From Hydrogenophilales bacterium (GTDB lineage Bacteria > Pseudomonadota > Gammaproteobacteria > Burkholderiales > Thiobacillaceae), in assembly GCA_024636675.1 (NCBI GenBank), contig JAGXGM010000051.1, positions 1 to 42,033 of the forward strand: a stretch of 42,033 nt of DNA. Direction: 5' to 3'. Positions within the stretch are counted from its first letter, which is position 1. Each line of letters opens with the position of its first letter. A program made the translations under genes and the position numbers. This document shows, in pieces, positions 35,106-42,033 of the stretch. A model generated the notes under the pieces. It had not been told where the DNA came from. It saw only the letters and a list, made by a program, of their open reading frames with translations, and searched no databases.

Positions 35106-36518
35106 ATGGAAACGAACACGCAAGCGCCCGAAAAATTCGATGCCCTCATCATCGGCGCCGGGCAGGCTGCAGCGCCGCTGGCCCATGCGCTGGGCGAGGC
35201 GGGCTGGAAGATTGCCGTCGTCGAGCGCAAGCATGTCGGCGGTTCCTGCATCAATTTCGGCTGCACCCCCACCAAGGCCATGGCCGCCAGCGCCCGGGTG
35301 GCGTATCTCGCCCGGCGCGCCGAAGAATACGGCGTGCGCACCGGGACGGTGGCGGTCGATCTCGCAAGGGTGCTGGCGCGCAGGAATGCGATCGTCGATC
35401 GCTTCCGCGACGGCATACGGGAAGGACTCGAGTGCGCGGACAAGGTGGAGCTCATTTTCGGGCACGCCGCCTTCGAAGGCCCCCATGTTGTTGCGGTACA
35501 GCTGAACGCAGGCGGCAGCCGCCGGCTCGCCGCCGATCACATTTTCATCGATAGCGGTACGCGGGCGGCGATCCCGCCCATCCCCGGCCTCGAGCAGGTG
35601 CCGTTTCTGGACGCCTCCTCGATCCAGCAGCTGGACCGGCTGCCCGAGCATCTTCTCGTCATCGGCGGCAGCTACATCGGGCTGGAGTTCGGCCAGATGT
35701 TCCGCCGCTTCGGCAGCCGGGTCAGCATCGTCCAGCGGGGGCCGCAGCTGATGAAACGGGAGGACCCGGACGTCGCCGAAGCCGTGCGCGAAATCCTGGT
35801 GGAGGACGGGCTCGATGTATACCTCAATGCAGACGTTCTGGGCGCAGGGCACAGGCAGCGCGGAGACGGAGTCATGCTGAATCTGGAACTGCCGGGCGGC
35901 CTGGTGCGGCTGGAGGGGTCCCACCTGCTGGTCGCCACCGGCAGAACCCCCAACAGCGACGACCTCAATCTCGACGCGGCAGGCGTGGAGACGGATGACG
36001 CAGGCAACATCCGGGTGAACGGACGGCTGGAGACGAGTGTGCCGGGCATCTACGCCATGGGCGACGTCAAGGGCGGGCCTGCCTTCACCCACATTGCCTA
36101 TGACGACTATCGGGTGCTGAAGCAGAACCTGCTGAAGAAAGGAGATGCCACGGTCGATACGCGGCCGGCTCCCTACACGATGTTCATCGATCCGCAGCTC
36201 GGACGCATCGGCCTCACCGAAGCCGAGGCGAAAGAAAGCGGACGCCGGATTCTGCTGGCGAAACTGCCCATGAGCCAGGTGGCAAGGGCGCTGGAAACGG
36301 GCGAATCGCGCGGTTTCATGAAAGCCGTGGTGGATGCCGACAGCGGGCTCATCCTCGGAGGCGCCGTCCTCGGCCTGGAAGGCGGCGAGTTGATGGCCAT
36401 GCTGCAACTCGCGATGATGGGCGAGTTACCCTACTCCTGCCTGCGCGACGCCATTTTCGCCCACCCCACGCTGGCGGAGTCGCTGAACAGCCTGTTCGCC
36501 GCGCCGGAGCAGGCATGA
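35106..36518 (+). CDS. FAD-dependent pyridine nucleotide-disulfide oxidoreductase (mercuric-reductase-like)
   Basis: A 470-residue cytoplasmic flavoenzyme. It has the FAD motif IIGAGQAAAPLAHAL, the redox-active pair C48 and C53 in GGSCINFGCTPTKA, the NAD(P)H site VIGGSYIGLEFGQ, the FAD motif GIYAMGDVKGGPAFTHIAY, and a C-terminal interface domain ending FAHPTLAESLNSLF. This is the class I disulfide reductase group (LpdA, Gor, MerA). It lacks the C-terminal vicinal cysteines and the N-terminal heavy-metal domain of MerA, so mercury reduction is not supported. It follows the SDR-VKOR fusion gene after 25 bases, with GGAG upstream, which suggests it supplies electrons to, or takes them from, a thiol partner. 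Confidence 0.9.
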   Translation: METNTQAPEKFDALIIGAGQAAAPLAHALGEAGWKIAVVERKHVGGSCINFGCTPTKAMAASARVAYLARRAEEYGVRTGTVAVDLARVLARRNAIVDRFRDGIREGLECADKVELIFGHAAFEGPHVVAVQLNAGGSRRLAADHIFIDSGTRAAIPPIPGLEQVPFLDASSIQQLDRLPEHLLVIGGSYIGLEFGQMFRRFGSRVSIVQRGPQLMKREDPDVAEAVREILVEDGLDVYLNADVLGAGHRQRGDGVMLNLELPGGLVRLEGSHLLVATGRTPNSDDLNLDAAGVETDDAGNIRVNGRLETSVPGIYAMGDVKGGPAFTHIAYDDYRVLKQNLLKKGDATVDTRPAPYTMFIDPQLGRIGLTEAEAKESGRRILLAKLPMSQVARALETGESRGFMKAVVDADSGLILGGAVLGLEGGELMAMLQLAMMGELPYSCLRDAIFAHPTLAESLNSLFAAPEQA

Positions 36519-36722
36519 TCGAACCGTCAGGGCGGACCTCTTACACACCACACCTGCAGGAGCGGCGCTTCGCCGCGATTGCGCAGCGTTGCTTCACCGC
36601 GAACCCCCGCATCGCACGACCGCCCGCAATCGGCCCGGGGGCGGACCTCCTACACCACACCCGTTGGCCGCAATCGGCCCGAGGACGGGCTTCCAACCGC
36701 GGCGGCCGCCGGAATGAGGGTT
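36519..36722. repeat. intergenic short-repeat cluster
   Basis: GGGCGGACCTC occurs at 36530-36540 and again at 36640-36650, each followed by a TACAC-rich stretch. CGCAATCGGCCCG occurs at 36625-36637 and 36669-36681. Between them, CAGGAGCGGCGCTTCGCCGCGA contains a GGCG-CTT-CGCC hairpin of the kind scattered between genes in Pseudomonas and Xanthomonas. The gap separates two convergent genes, so the hairpin may act as a bidirectional transcript end. Confidence 0.6.
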
Positions 36723-36724
36723 CG

Positions 36725-37291
36725 CTATGCCTGCATCAATTCGCACGCCACCGCGTCGCCCACCCGGATCAGGCCGCCCGTCAGGATCCGCGCATTGACG
36801 CCGCCGTGTCCGCGCATCGCGTTGTAGCCGCCCGGTCCCAGCACCGCTTCCATGCGCGAGCAGGGGTCGCAATGCCCCGTCACCGCCAGCACCACCCTGG
36901 CGCCGATGCGCAGCACCAGCGGCCGGTCGCGGAACAGGGCGTGCGCCGCCAGCAGGTTCAGCCCCGACACCACCAGATTGCGCCGCAACAAGGACGCATC
37001 GACACGCGCCCGCCCCGTCAGCGCCGCCACCACCGGCAGATGCTCGGCCTGGATCAGCGTCACCTGCCTGTTGCCGCCATCCACCCGGCTGCGCGAAGGC
37101 TGCGCGTAGTGGTCGCCTTCGAGCCCGCACGCGGCAATGGCCATGACGGATTCGACCGCGACCACGTCACCCCGGCGCTGCGGGCGCAGGCTGATCGCCT
37201 CGATCCGGCCCGGATGGGGAAAGCGGGCCGTCAGCTCGCGCAGGCCGGCTTCGCTCGGGGATTGCTCCGCCCGGTCACGTTCCGGGCTCAT
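36725..37291 (-). CDS. MOSC domain protein
   Basis: A 188-residue protein with a single MOSC domain, the C-terminal module of molybdenum-cofactor sulfurases and of YiiM/YcbX-type reductases, which carry molybdenum or sulfur species. Visible blocks are [32 protein letters not shown] and the Cys region [20 protein letters not shown] followed by the glycine-rich segment. There is no Fe-S domain. Its substrate is unknown. It is convergent with the disulfide oxidoreductase across the repeat cluster. Confidence 0.88.
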   Translation of the reverse strand: MSPERDRAEQSPSEAGLRELTARFPHPGRIEAISLRPQRRGDVVAVESVMAIAACGLEGDHYAQPSRSRVDGGNRQVTLIQAEHLPVVAALTGRARVDASLLRRNLVVSGLNLLAAHALFRDRPLVLRIGARVVLAVTGHCDPCSRMEAVLGPGGYNAMRGHGGVNARILTGGLIRVGDAVACELMQA

Positions 37292-37746
37292 GCAGCCAGC
37301 CGCTGCGCCGGCCGGATCAAGTCGCCTGCAGCCGCCAGGCAGATTAGCCGGGCGGGCAGGATGTTGGAAAATTCTGGCATCGGTTTGGACGTTTTCTGTT
37401 CGCTATTCGGAGCCGGCAGGATAGCCCAGGTTCGATAGCTGTTGCGGCGCGGCGCGGCTGGCTGCGCACCGCGCATCCACAGTTGCACGATGCCGAACCG
37501 GTGGGGGACAAGAGGAGTCCAGCGGCCGTGCGTCATGACGCTGCCGCAAGCACACTGAAATGGATGGCCGTTTCGGCCTGGAAAATCCCCCGGGCCCGCG
37601 TGGCGGACCGGGCAGCCATGGGGGGCGGCTGTCAGGTGCGCTGCTCAACGTCGCCCTCGCCTTCACCATGATCGGCGTATTCCTCGACCCCTGCTGTAAG
37701 CGTGCGCCCGGGGCAGCGGCCGACTAATCAAAGTCCGGCCGTGAGA
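37292..37746. other. 455-base intergenic region
   Basis: This lies between the exonuclease gene and the MOSC gene, both on the minus strand. Only short frames occur. One of 55 codons (37560-37727, plus strand) has a single hydrophobic stretch (LLNVALAFTMIGVFL) but no ribosome site and a Gly/Pro-rich start typical of random GC-rich sequence, so I do not call it. No terminator, riboswitch or repeat that I can name is seen. Confidence 0.6.
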
Positions 37747-38253
37747 CTAGGCCCCATGACACCATCCGCCCGCCTGCGCCGCCATCACGATCTGCGCGCA
37801 CGCTTCGGCATCCGAATCCGCCTGGTGATGCCGAAGATCGAGGCCCAGGTAGCGACACACATCGGGCAGCTTGGTCGGGCGGATATTCCACTGCGCGCGC
37901 GCCAGCTTCACCGTGCACACAAAAGGCAGCCGGGGCGCCGCAAGCGCATACGTCTCGCAGCAGGCGCCCAGCACGCCCTTGTCGAAAGGCGCGTTGTGCG
38001 CGGCAAGGAACTCCACGCCCGCCAGCGCGCGCGTCAACCCCGCCCACACCGCGTCGAAAGGCTGCGCGCCCTTCACGTCGTCCCACGACAGGCCATGGAT
38101 ATGCGTAAACAGGAACTGGCGCGACGGCGGGCGGATCAGCGCAGAAAAACGGTCGACAATGCGGCCGTCCTCGACGATCACCACCCCCACCGCGCAGGCG
38201 CTGTCGCGGGCGTTGTTGGCGGTTTCGAAGTCAATGGCGGCGAAGCGGGTCAT
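37747..38253 (-). CDS. 3'-5' exonuclease (DEDDh, DnaQ-like)
   Basis: A 168-residue cytoplasmic nuclease of the DnaQ/RNase T family. The DEDDh motifs are AIDFETAN (D8, E10), HNAPFDKGVL (second Asp), and HHQADSDAEACA (His and last Asp). It is a single-domain protein without a polymerase or UvrC partner, so it could trim DNA or RNA 3' ends. Short proteins of this type are often annotated as DNA polymerase III epsilon-like. It is transcribed alone. Confidence 0.9.
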   Translation of the reverse strand: MTRFAAIDFETANNARDSACAVGVVIVEDGRIVDRFSALIRPPSRQFLFTHIHGLSWDDVKGAQPFDAVWAGLTRALAGVEFLAAHNAPFDKGVLGACCETYALAAPRLPFVCTVKLARAQWNIRPTKLPDVCRYLGLDLRHHQADSDAEACAQIVMAAQAGGWCHGA

Positions 38254-38334
38254 GGCGGGGGGTCAGTCTTTTAAACAATATTTGTCAGGAATGGCCACGA
38301 TGCGCGACCAAGCATGCTGATTCATTCAGTCTAA

Positions 38335-38424
38335 CCGTCATTGCGAGGAGCGCAGCGACGCGGCAATCCAGCGCATTCATCAAGCAGGCATTTCTGGATT
38401 GCCGCGCTGCGCTCGCAATGACGG
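38335..38424. repeat. imperfect inverted repeat (palindromic intergenic element)
   Basis: The left arm CCGTCATTGCGAGGAGCGCA is mirrored by the right arm ending GCGCTCGCAATGACGG, and both inner ends read TGGATTGCCGCG on one strand (GCGGCAATCCA on the other). The arms are 31-37 bases with a 22-base centre. This is the common dispersed CGTCATTGCGAGGAGCG element, which probably folds into a long mRNA hairpin and lies 74 bases before the msr gene. No coding capacity. Confidence 0.85.
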
Positions 38425-38497
38425 ATTAACGTGTGGGTAAGCAAGCCTGGCCCAGGCCCCGATCATAATGAACTGCAAGCCGAACGAGAAATCGCCC

Positions 38498-39823
38498 ATG
38501 TCATCAATCCGAATGCTGCAAGCCCTCCTTCTGACCCTGTCCCTGGGCACCCTGTTGAGCGCCTGCGCCAGGGACACCCCCGCCGCGCCCGCCAAACCGG
38601 CGCCGAGCGCCCCCGCTGCCAAGCTCGACACCATCGTGCTGGGCATGGGCTGCTTCTGGGGGGCGGAAAAGCGCATGTCCGAAGTGCCGGGCGTGGTCGA
38701 CGTGGAAAGCGGCTATGCCAATGGCGACATCGAGGGCAGCTACAAAGCCGTGCTCGCCCACGAGCGCGCCGTGCGTGCCGGCGACACCCGCCAGCGCAAC
38801 CATGCCGAAGTGGTCAAGGTGAGCTTCGACCCCGCCCGCACCACGCTGGAAACCGTGCTGATCAAGTTCTGGGAAAGCCACGACCCCACCCAGGGCGACC
38901 GCCAGGGCAACGACGTCGGCACCAACTATCGCAGCGCCCTCTACACCCATGGCCCGGCCCAGCAAGCCGTCGCCCTGAAAACCCGCGCCGCCTACCAGCA
39001 GGCGCTGACGAAGGCCGGGCGCGGCACCATCACCACCGAAATCGCCCCGCTCGAGAACTACTTTCCCGCCGAGGACTACCACCAGGACTACCTGAAGAAA
39101 AACCCCAAGGGCTATTGCGGCCTCGGCGGCACCGGCGTGAAGTACCCCGGCTCGAACAGCGCCGCGCCAACGACCGCGCCCCGGCTCGACGGCAAGGCCC
39201 TGGCCTTCGAGCGGCAACTGGTGGTGTTCGAAGCGGAGGATTGCGCGTTCTGCAAGCAGTTCAAGGCCGACGTCCTCGACCACTGGCAGTCTCCCGTTGC
39301 CGTGACCAGCACGCTGAACGCCAATCCGCCCATCGGCTGGAAGCTGGAAAAGGCCTTGTTCGCCACCCCCACCATCGTGCTGTTTGAGCAGGGCCGCGAA
39401 GTCTCCCGCCATACCGGCTACAGCGGCGAGCAGACCGCCTTCTGGAAATGGCTGGGCTTTCGGCTGCTGACGCCCTCGCAGCAGAAGATCGCCTTCGAGC
39501 AAGGCACCGAGCGTGCCTTCAGCGGATCGCACCTGGACGAAAAGCGCGCCGGCACCTTTGTCGACCCCATCACCGGCGCGCCCCTGTTCCGCAACAACAC
39601 CAAGTTCGAAAGCGGCACCGGCTGGCCCAGCTTTTTCGACCCGGTGGAGGGCGCCATCAGCCTTCATGAAGACAGGGACCACGGCATGAAGCGCGTCGAA
39701 GTGCGCAGCGCAAGTTCCGACATCCACCTCGGCCACGTCTTCGACGACGGCCCGCCGCCCACCCACAAGCGCTACTGCATCAACGGCAACGTGCTGAAGT
39801 TCGTGCCCGACGCGGGGAAGTGA
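38498..39823 (+). CDS. secreted MsrA - thioredoxin-like - MsrB lipoprotein
   Basis: A 441-residue envelope protein that repairs oxidised methionines. Residues 1-23 are a lipoprotein signal ending LLSAC, so it is anchored in a membrane facing the periplasm. The MsrA domain has its catalytic Cys52 in GCFWGAE. The middle domain has a thioredoxin-like C249-A-F-C252 pair and TPTIVLFEQG. The MsrB domain has SGTGWPSF and its catalytic Cys427 in RYCINGN, and lacks the zinc cysteines. Neisseria PilB carries the same three units in the order Trx-MsrA-MsrB, so here the thioredoxin-like unit sits in the middle. The start is chosen at the signal peptide. Confidence 0.93.
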   Translation: MSSIRMLQALLLTLSLGTLLSACARDTPAAPAKPAPSAPAAKLDTIVLGMGCFWGAEKRMSEVPGVVDVESGYANGDIEGSYKAVLAHERAVRAGDTRQRNHAEVVKVSFDPARTTLETVLIKFWESHDPTQGDRQGNDVGTNYRSALYTHGPAQQAVALKTRAAYQQALTKAGRGTITTEIAPLENYFPAEDYHQDYLKKNPKGYCGLGGTGVKYPGSNSAAPTTAPRLDGKALAFERQLVVFEAEDCAFCKQFKADVLDHWQSPVAVTSTLNANPPIGWKLEKALFATPTIVLFEQGREVSRHTGYSGEQTAFWKWLGFRLLTPSQQKIAFEQGTERAFSGSHLDEKRAGTFVDPITGAPLFRNNTKFESGTGWPSFFDPVEGAISLHEDRDHGMKRVEVRSASSDIHLGHVFDDGPPPTHKRYCINGNVLKFVPDAGK

Positions 39824-39913
39824 GGGGGACATCGAAATTCATGCCCGGCATTTCCACTTTTTCTGACTGGTGCCATATTCTGGCCGGCCTAGACAGAACT
39901 CCCGGAGGGCGTC

Positions 39914-40168
39914 ATGCACAGCGAATGGCAGTTGCAGGAAGCAAAGAACAATCTCAGCCAGCTGATCAAAGCGGCTACAAAGGGCGAGCCCCAAGTCGTC
40001 ACCGTGCACGGCAAGCCGACGGCAGTGGTGGTTTCGGCGGATGAATTCGCCCGGCTGACGCGCCCGCAGCGCGGCAAGCTCTCCTCCGCGCTGCTGCGCC
40101 CAGACATCGCAGGCGAGGACCTCGACTTCACCCGCAGCCGCGACACCGGCCGGAGCGTCGAATTGTGA
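39914..40168 (+). CDS. Phd/YefM-type antitoxin (orphan)
   Basis: An 84-residue antitoxin of a type II toxin-antitoxin system. The N-terminus is the Phd fold (WQLQEAKNNLSQLIKAATKG, VVTVHGKPTAVVVSADEFAR) that binds operator DNA; the C-terminus (LLRPDIAGEDLDFTRSRDTG) is the flexible toxin-binding tail. GGAGG precedes the ATG. Its TGA overlaps a GTG that opens a PIN-toxin start (VSWLLDT), but only that stub remains. So the antitoxin is present without its toxin. Confidence 0.88.
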   Translation: MHSEWQLQEAKNNLSQLIKAATKGEPQVVTVHGKPTAVVVSADEFARLTRPQRGKLSSALLRPDIAGEDLDFTRSRDTGRSVEL

Positions 40169-40209
40169 GCTGGCTGCTGGACACTGCGTCTTCTTTGGTA
40201 AGCGTTTAA
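40165..40209 (+). pseudogene. vapC (PIN toxin) stub, seven matching residues
   Basis: Starting at GTG 40165, overlapping the antitoxin stop by three bases, the frame reads VSWLLDT, the invariant opening of VapC toxins with the first catalytic Asp. It then reads ASSLVSV and stops at 40207-40209. The rest of the roughly 130-residue PIN domain is missing. The sequence past 40185 belongs to another stub on the opposite strand. Confidence 0.65.
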
Positions 40210-40214
40210 CTCAT
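40186..40214 (-). pseudogene. possible RelE/ParE-type toxin stub
   Basis: The antitoxin gene on the minus strand ends with TGA inside ATGAGTTAA, so a coupled toxin start (ATGA overlap) exists at 40214, but the frame stops after two codons. The following sequence, read through the stop, gives TLTKEDA, which loosely resembles the LVYTKQAxKDA opening of RelE-family toxins. After that the DNA is antisense of the VapC stub. The evidence is position and a very short match. Confidence 0.35.
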
Positions 40215-40483
40215 GCCGCCGGTTCGCTGTCCAGGTGCTGCATCAGCGCCTCGACGCTGTCGTGGCGGATGACACGGCCCGCCTTGGCATCTTCCAGCGA
40301 TGCCTTGATGCGGGCCAAGGCGGCTTCTTCCTGGGACTCGAGCAGTTTGCGGTAGCGCTCTTCGGTCAGCACGACATATTGCGGGCGGTTGTTCTTGATG
40401 ATGTGCACCGGGCCTTGGGCCAGGGCATCATCCACGGCTGCGATGCCGCGACGCTTGATTTCCTGGGCGGGGATGACGTTCAT
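40211..40483 (-). CDS. Phd/RelB-type antitoxin (orphan)
   Basis: A 90-residue antitoxin-like protein. The N-terminus is a prevent-host-death type fold (VIPAQEIKRRGIAAVDDALA, HIIKNNRPQYVVLTEERYRK) and the C-terminus is a charged helix. AAGGAGG lies five bases before ATG 40483, a very strong site. Its toxin would follow to the left at an ATGA overlap, but only a two-codon stub is left. The gene lies 84 bases downstream of the RhuM-Fic gene on the same strand, so it might also act on that protein, although this is not its expected partner. Confidence 0.8.
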   Translation of the reverse strand: MNVIPAQEIKRRGIAAVDDALAQGPVHIIKNNRPQYVVLTEERYRKLLESQEEAALARIKASLEDAKAGRVIRHDSVEALMQHLDSEPAA

Positions 40484-40567
40484 GGCTGCCTCCTTGATCT
40501 GCACCGATTAATGCACCGTGTAGGGTATCTGTAAAGCATGGTTCTCGACACACCCCGTCGGCTTCGC

Positions 40568-41530
40568 TCAGGCGTTTCGCCGGTTGATCAGGTTCACCAC
40601 CACGCGGGTGAGAACATCCTTCTCGTCCGGTCGGCTTTCGGCGATCAGCAGCGTCATCGCTACCAGGGCATTGTCGGCGATGCGCTTGCCGCCGTCGGCG
40701 CTGTAGAGCGCCAGGTTCTTCTGCAGAAACCACAGGAACAGCGCCGCCGCGATGCGTTTGTTGCCGTCGACGAAGTGGTGGTTCTTCACCAGGAAGTACA
40801 GCAGGTGCGCCGCCTTTTCTTCCAGGCTGGGATAGACCTCCTGTCCGCCGAAAGTCTGCATCACGGCGGACAGCGAGCCTTCCAGTCCCTCATCCTTTTC
40901 CCGCCCGAACAAGCCGGTGGGGCCGAAGCGCTCGCCCATGCGCACGATCACCTGGCGCGCCTCGTCCAGCGCCAGCGCCGCGACCGGGCCGGGCGACACA
41001 TCACCCAGGCGCACCCGCTGGTGGTCGTAGTCGTCCAGCACCTCCAGCGCGTAAGCATAGTCCGCTACCACCTCGAGCAGCGCGGTCGCCTCGTCGCCGC
41101 TTAGCGTGCGGCGATGTGCTACGTCGGCAACCAGACGTACCGCCTGATTGAGCTCCTTCAACCGCCGCTCATGAACGGTGTAGCCCTGCACCAGGTGCTG
41201 GCGCAGCACGTTGGTGGCCCAGATGCGGAACTGGGTGCCGCGCAGAGATTTGACCCGGTAGCCGACGGAGATGATGACGTCGAGGTTGTAGAAGACAACT
41301 GGCTTGTCAGAACCGGCAATATGCATTTTTTGCATATTGCTTTCTTCCGGCAATTCGCCCTCCTTGAAGACATTGCGTAAATGCCTGGAAATAACGGATT
41401 GATCCCGCTGGAACAAATCGACAAGCTGAGCTTGTGACAACCAAACCGTCTCCCGCTCCAACCGCACATCCAGTGCAGGCCCGCCATCGGCCGCCCGATA
41501 CAGAATGACTTCACCCAGCCCTGTGCTCAT
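40568..41530 (-). CDS. RhuM-Fic/Doc fusion protein
   Basis: A 320-residue protein. The N-terminal two thirds are the RhuM family (VWLSQAQLVDLFQRDQSVIS, FYNLDVIISVGYRVKS, FRIWATNVLRQHLVQGY), a virulence-associated group thought to bind DNA. The C-terminus is a Fic domain with the motif HHFVDGNKR (about 251-258), which is the Doc-like variant (HxFxDxNKR). Doc proteins phosphorylate elongation factor Tu, whereas canonical Fic proteins transfer AMP, so the Doc-like motif hints at a kinase-type toxin; this is inference. GGGGAGG precedes the ATG. It is followed by the orphan antitoxin gene and preceded by lexA on the same strand. Confidence 0.88.
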   Translation of the reverse strand: MSTGLGEVILYRAADGGPALDVRLERETVWLSQAQLVDLFQRDQSVISRHLRNVFKEGELPEESNMQKMHIAGSDKPVVFYNLDVIISVGYRVKSLRGTQFRIWATNVLRQHLVQGYTVHERRLKELNQAVRLVADVAHRRTLSGDEATALLEVVADYAYALEVLDDYDHQRVRLGDVSPGPVAALALDEARQVIVRMGERFGPTGLFGREKDEGLEGSLSAVMQTFGGQEVYPSLEEKAAHLLYFLVKNHHFVDGNKRIAAALFLWFLQKNLALYSADGGKRIADNALVAMTLLIAESRPDEKDVLTRVVVNLINRRNA

Positions 41531-41598
41531 CGTGATGCCTCCCCATTCAAACCGCCGTCGTATAGCCGCTGCCCGGGCACGCCCGTTTCAGCGCAGGC

Positions 41599-42033
41599 TT
41601 ACAGACTCTTGCCGCAGCGGATCACCCCCACCGCGATGCCTTCGATCACCAGCTCCTGGCGCTTGAGGTCGACGACGATGGGCGCGAAGTCGGGGTTTTC
41701 CGGCATGAGCTGCACAGTGTGGCCGCGCTGCTGGAAACGCTTCACCGTGACCTCGTCGCCGATCCGCGCCACCACCACCTGCCCCGCACGGGCCTCGGCG
41801 CTGCGATGCACCGCGAGCAGGTCGCCGTCGAGGATGCCGGCGTCCTTCATGCTCATGCCGTGCACCGTAAGAAGATAGTCCGCGCGCGGCGTAAACATCG
41901 CGGGGTCGAACTGGTAGTGCCGCTCGATGTTCTCCTGCGCCAGGATCGGGCTGCCTGCCGCCACCCGGCCCACCAGCGGCACCCCGCCGCCGCCCTTCAG
42001 CCGGATGCCGCGCGACATCCCCGGCACCAGATC
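41599..42033 (-). CDS. lexA: LexA repressor, C-terminal part (runs off window)
   Basis: The SOS repressor LexA, of which the window holds about the last 144 residues; the N-terminal DNA-binding domain lies beyond position 42033. The self-cleavage site is Ala-Gly in GRVAAGSP, and the catalytic dyad is Ser in HGMSMKDAG and Lys in DEVTVKRF. The tail [15 protein letters not shown]-like end ([15 protein letters not shown]) matches betaproteobacterial LexA. It represses DNA-repair genes, and cleaves itself with RecA after damage. The downstream gap of 68 bases separates it from the RhuM-Fic gene; no SOS box is seen before that gene. Confidence 0.94.
   Translation of the reverse strand, partial: DLVPGMSRGIRLKGGGGVPLVGRVAAGSPILAQENIERHYQFDPAMFTPRADYLLTVHGMSMKDAGILDGDLLAVHRSAEARAGQVVVARIGDEVTVKRFQQRGHTVQLMPENPDFAPIVVDLKRQELVIEGIAVGVIRCGKSL

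Noticed and set aside
33415-35505. 696-codon frame overlapping the SDR-VKOR gene
   Set aside because: Rich in Arg, Pro and Gly with no domain; out-of-frame shadow of the fusion gene.
35106-36518. Mercury resistance (MerA)
   Set aside because: No N-terminal metal domain, no C-terminal vicinal Cys pair, and no mer genes nearby; only general family resemblance.
37560-37727. 55-codon plus-strand frame with one hydrophobic stretch
   Set aside because: No ribosome site, Gly/Pro-rich start and no family resemblance; consistent with random GC-rich open frame.

Overview
This window is GC-rich chromosomal DNA that most resembles a betaproteobacterium of the Nitrosomonadales/Thiobacillus kind. The signs are an adjacent dapC-dapD pair, a LexA-type repressor ending in the usual betaproteobacterial way, abundant c-di-GMP proteins, an MsrA/MsrB fusion and a ybhGFSR-type exporter. 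I saw no rRNA, tRNA, CRISPR array or intact transposase. The genus is an inference and not proven.

Layout. 0-3 kb: a 5'-truncated DMT transporter, a 2OG-Fe(II) oxygenase, an unknown protein and a secreted DUF411 protein, with three related short intergenic repeats between them. 3-11 kb: a large GGDEF-EAL protein, a decayed mazEF remnant, rlmA, a scar that cut both a Mug-like glycosylase and AlkB, DoxX, a membrane GGDEF protein coupled to a methyltransferase, and a Nudix hydrolase. 11-16 kb: a cardiolipin-synthase-like PLD protein, an SLC13 permease with RCK_C domains, and a Crp-family regulator that carries a G10 tract. 16-22.5 kb: a VOC protein with a DMT transporter, the lysine/peptidoglycan genes dapC and dapD, then a tightly coupled envelope cluster (M48 lipoprotein protease, small membrane protein, LysM L,D-transpeptidase, MepK-like endopeptidase) and two small proteins. 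22.5-31 kb: a CapA-like protein, a DgkA-type kinase, a type I phosphodiesterase, and a four-gene exporter whose genes all overlap. 31-36.5 kb: a HbpS-like protein and a co-oriented trio: a degenerate MBL-fold protein, an 829-residue SDR-SPW-VKOR-SPW fusion, and a mercuric-reductase-like disulfide oxidoreductase. 36.5-42 kb: MOSC, a DEDDh exonuclease, secreted MsrA-Trx-MsrB, two antitoxins whose toxins are reduced to stubs, a RhuM-Fic protein, and the C-terminal part of lexA.

How the genes work together. DapC and DapD make meso-DAP precursors. The L,D-transpeptidase and MepK-like pair just downstream probably form and cut DAP-DAP crosslinks. The fusion/disulfide reductase trio and the Msr lipoprotein point to thiol and oxidative protein chemistry at the envelope.

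Most unusual features: two separate scars in which a pair of convergent genes lost their facing ends (mug/alkB near 6,994 and two toxin genes near 40,186), and the SDR-VKOR fusion operon.
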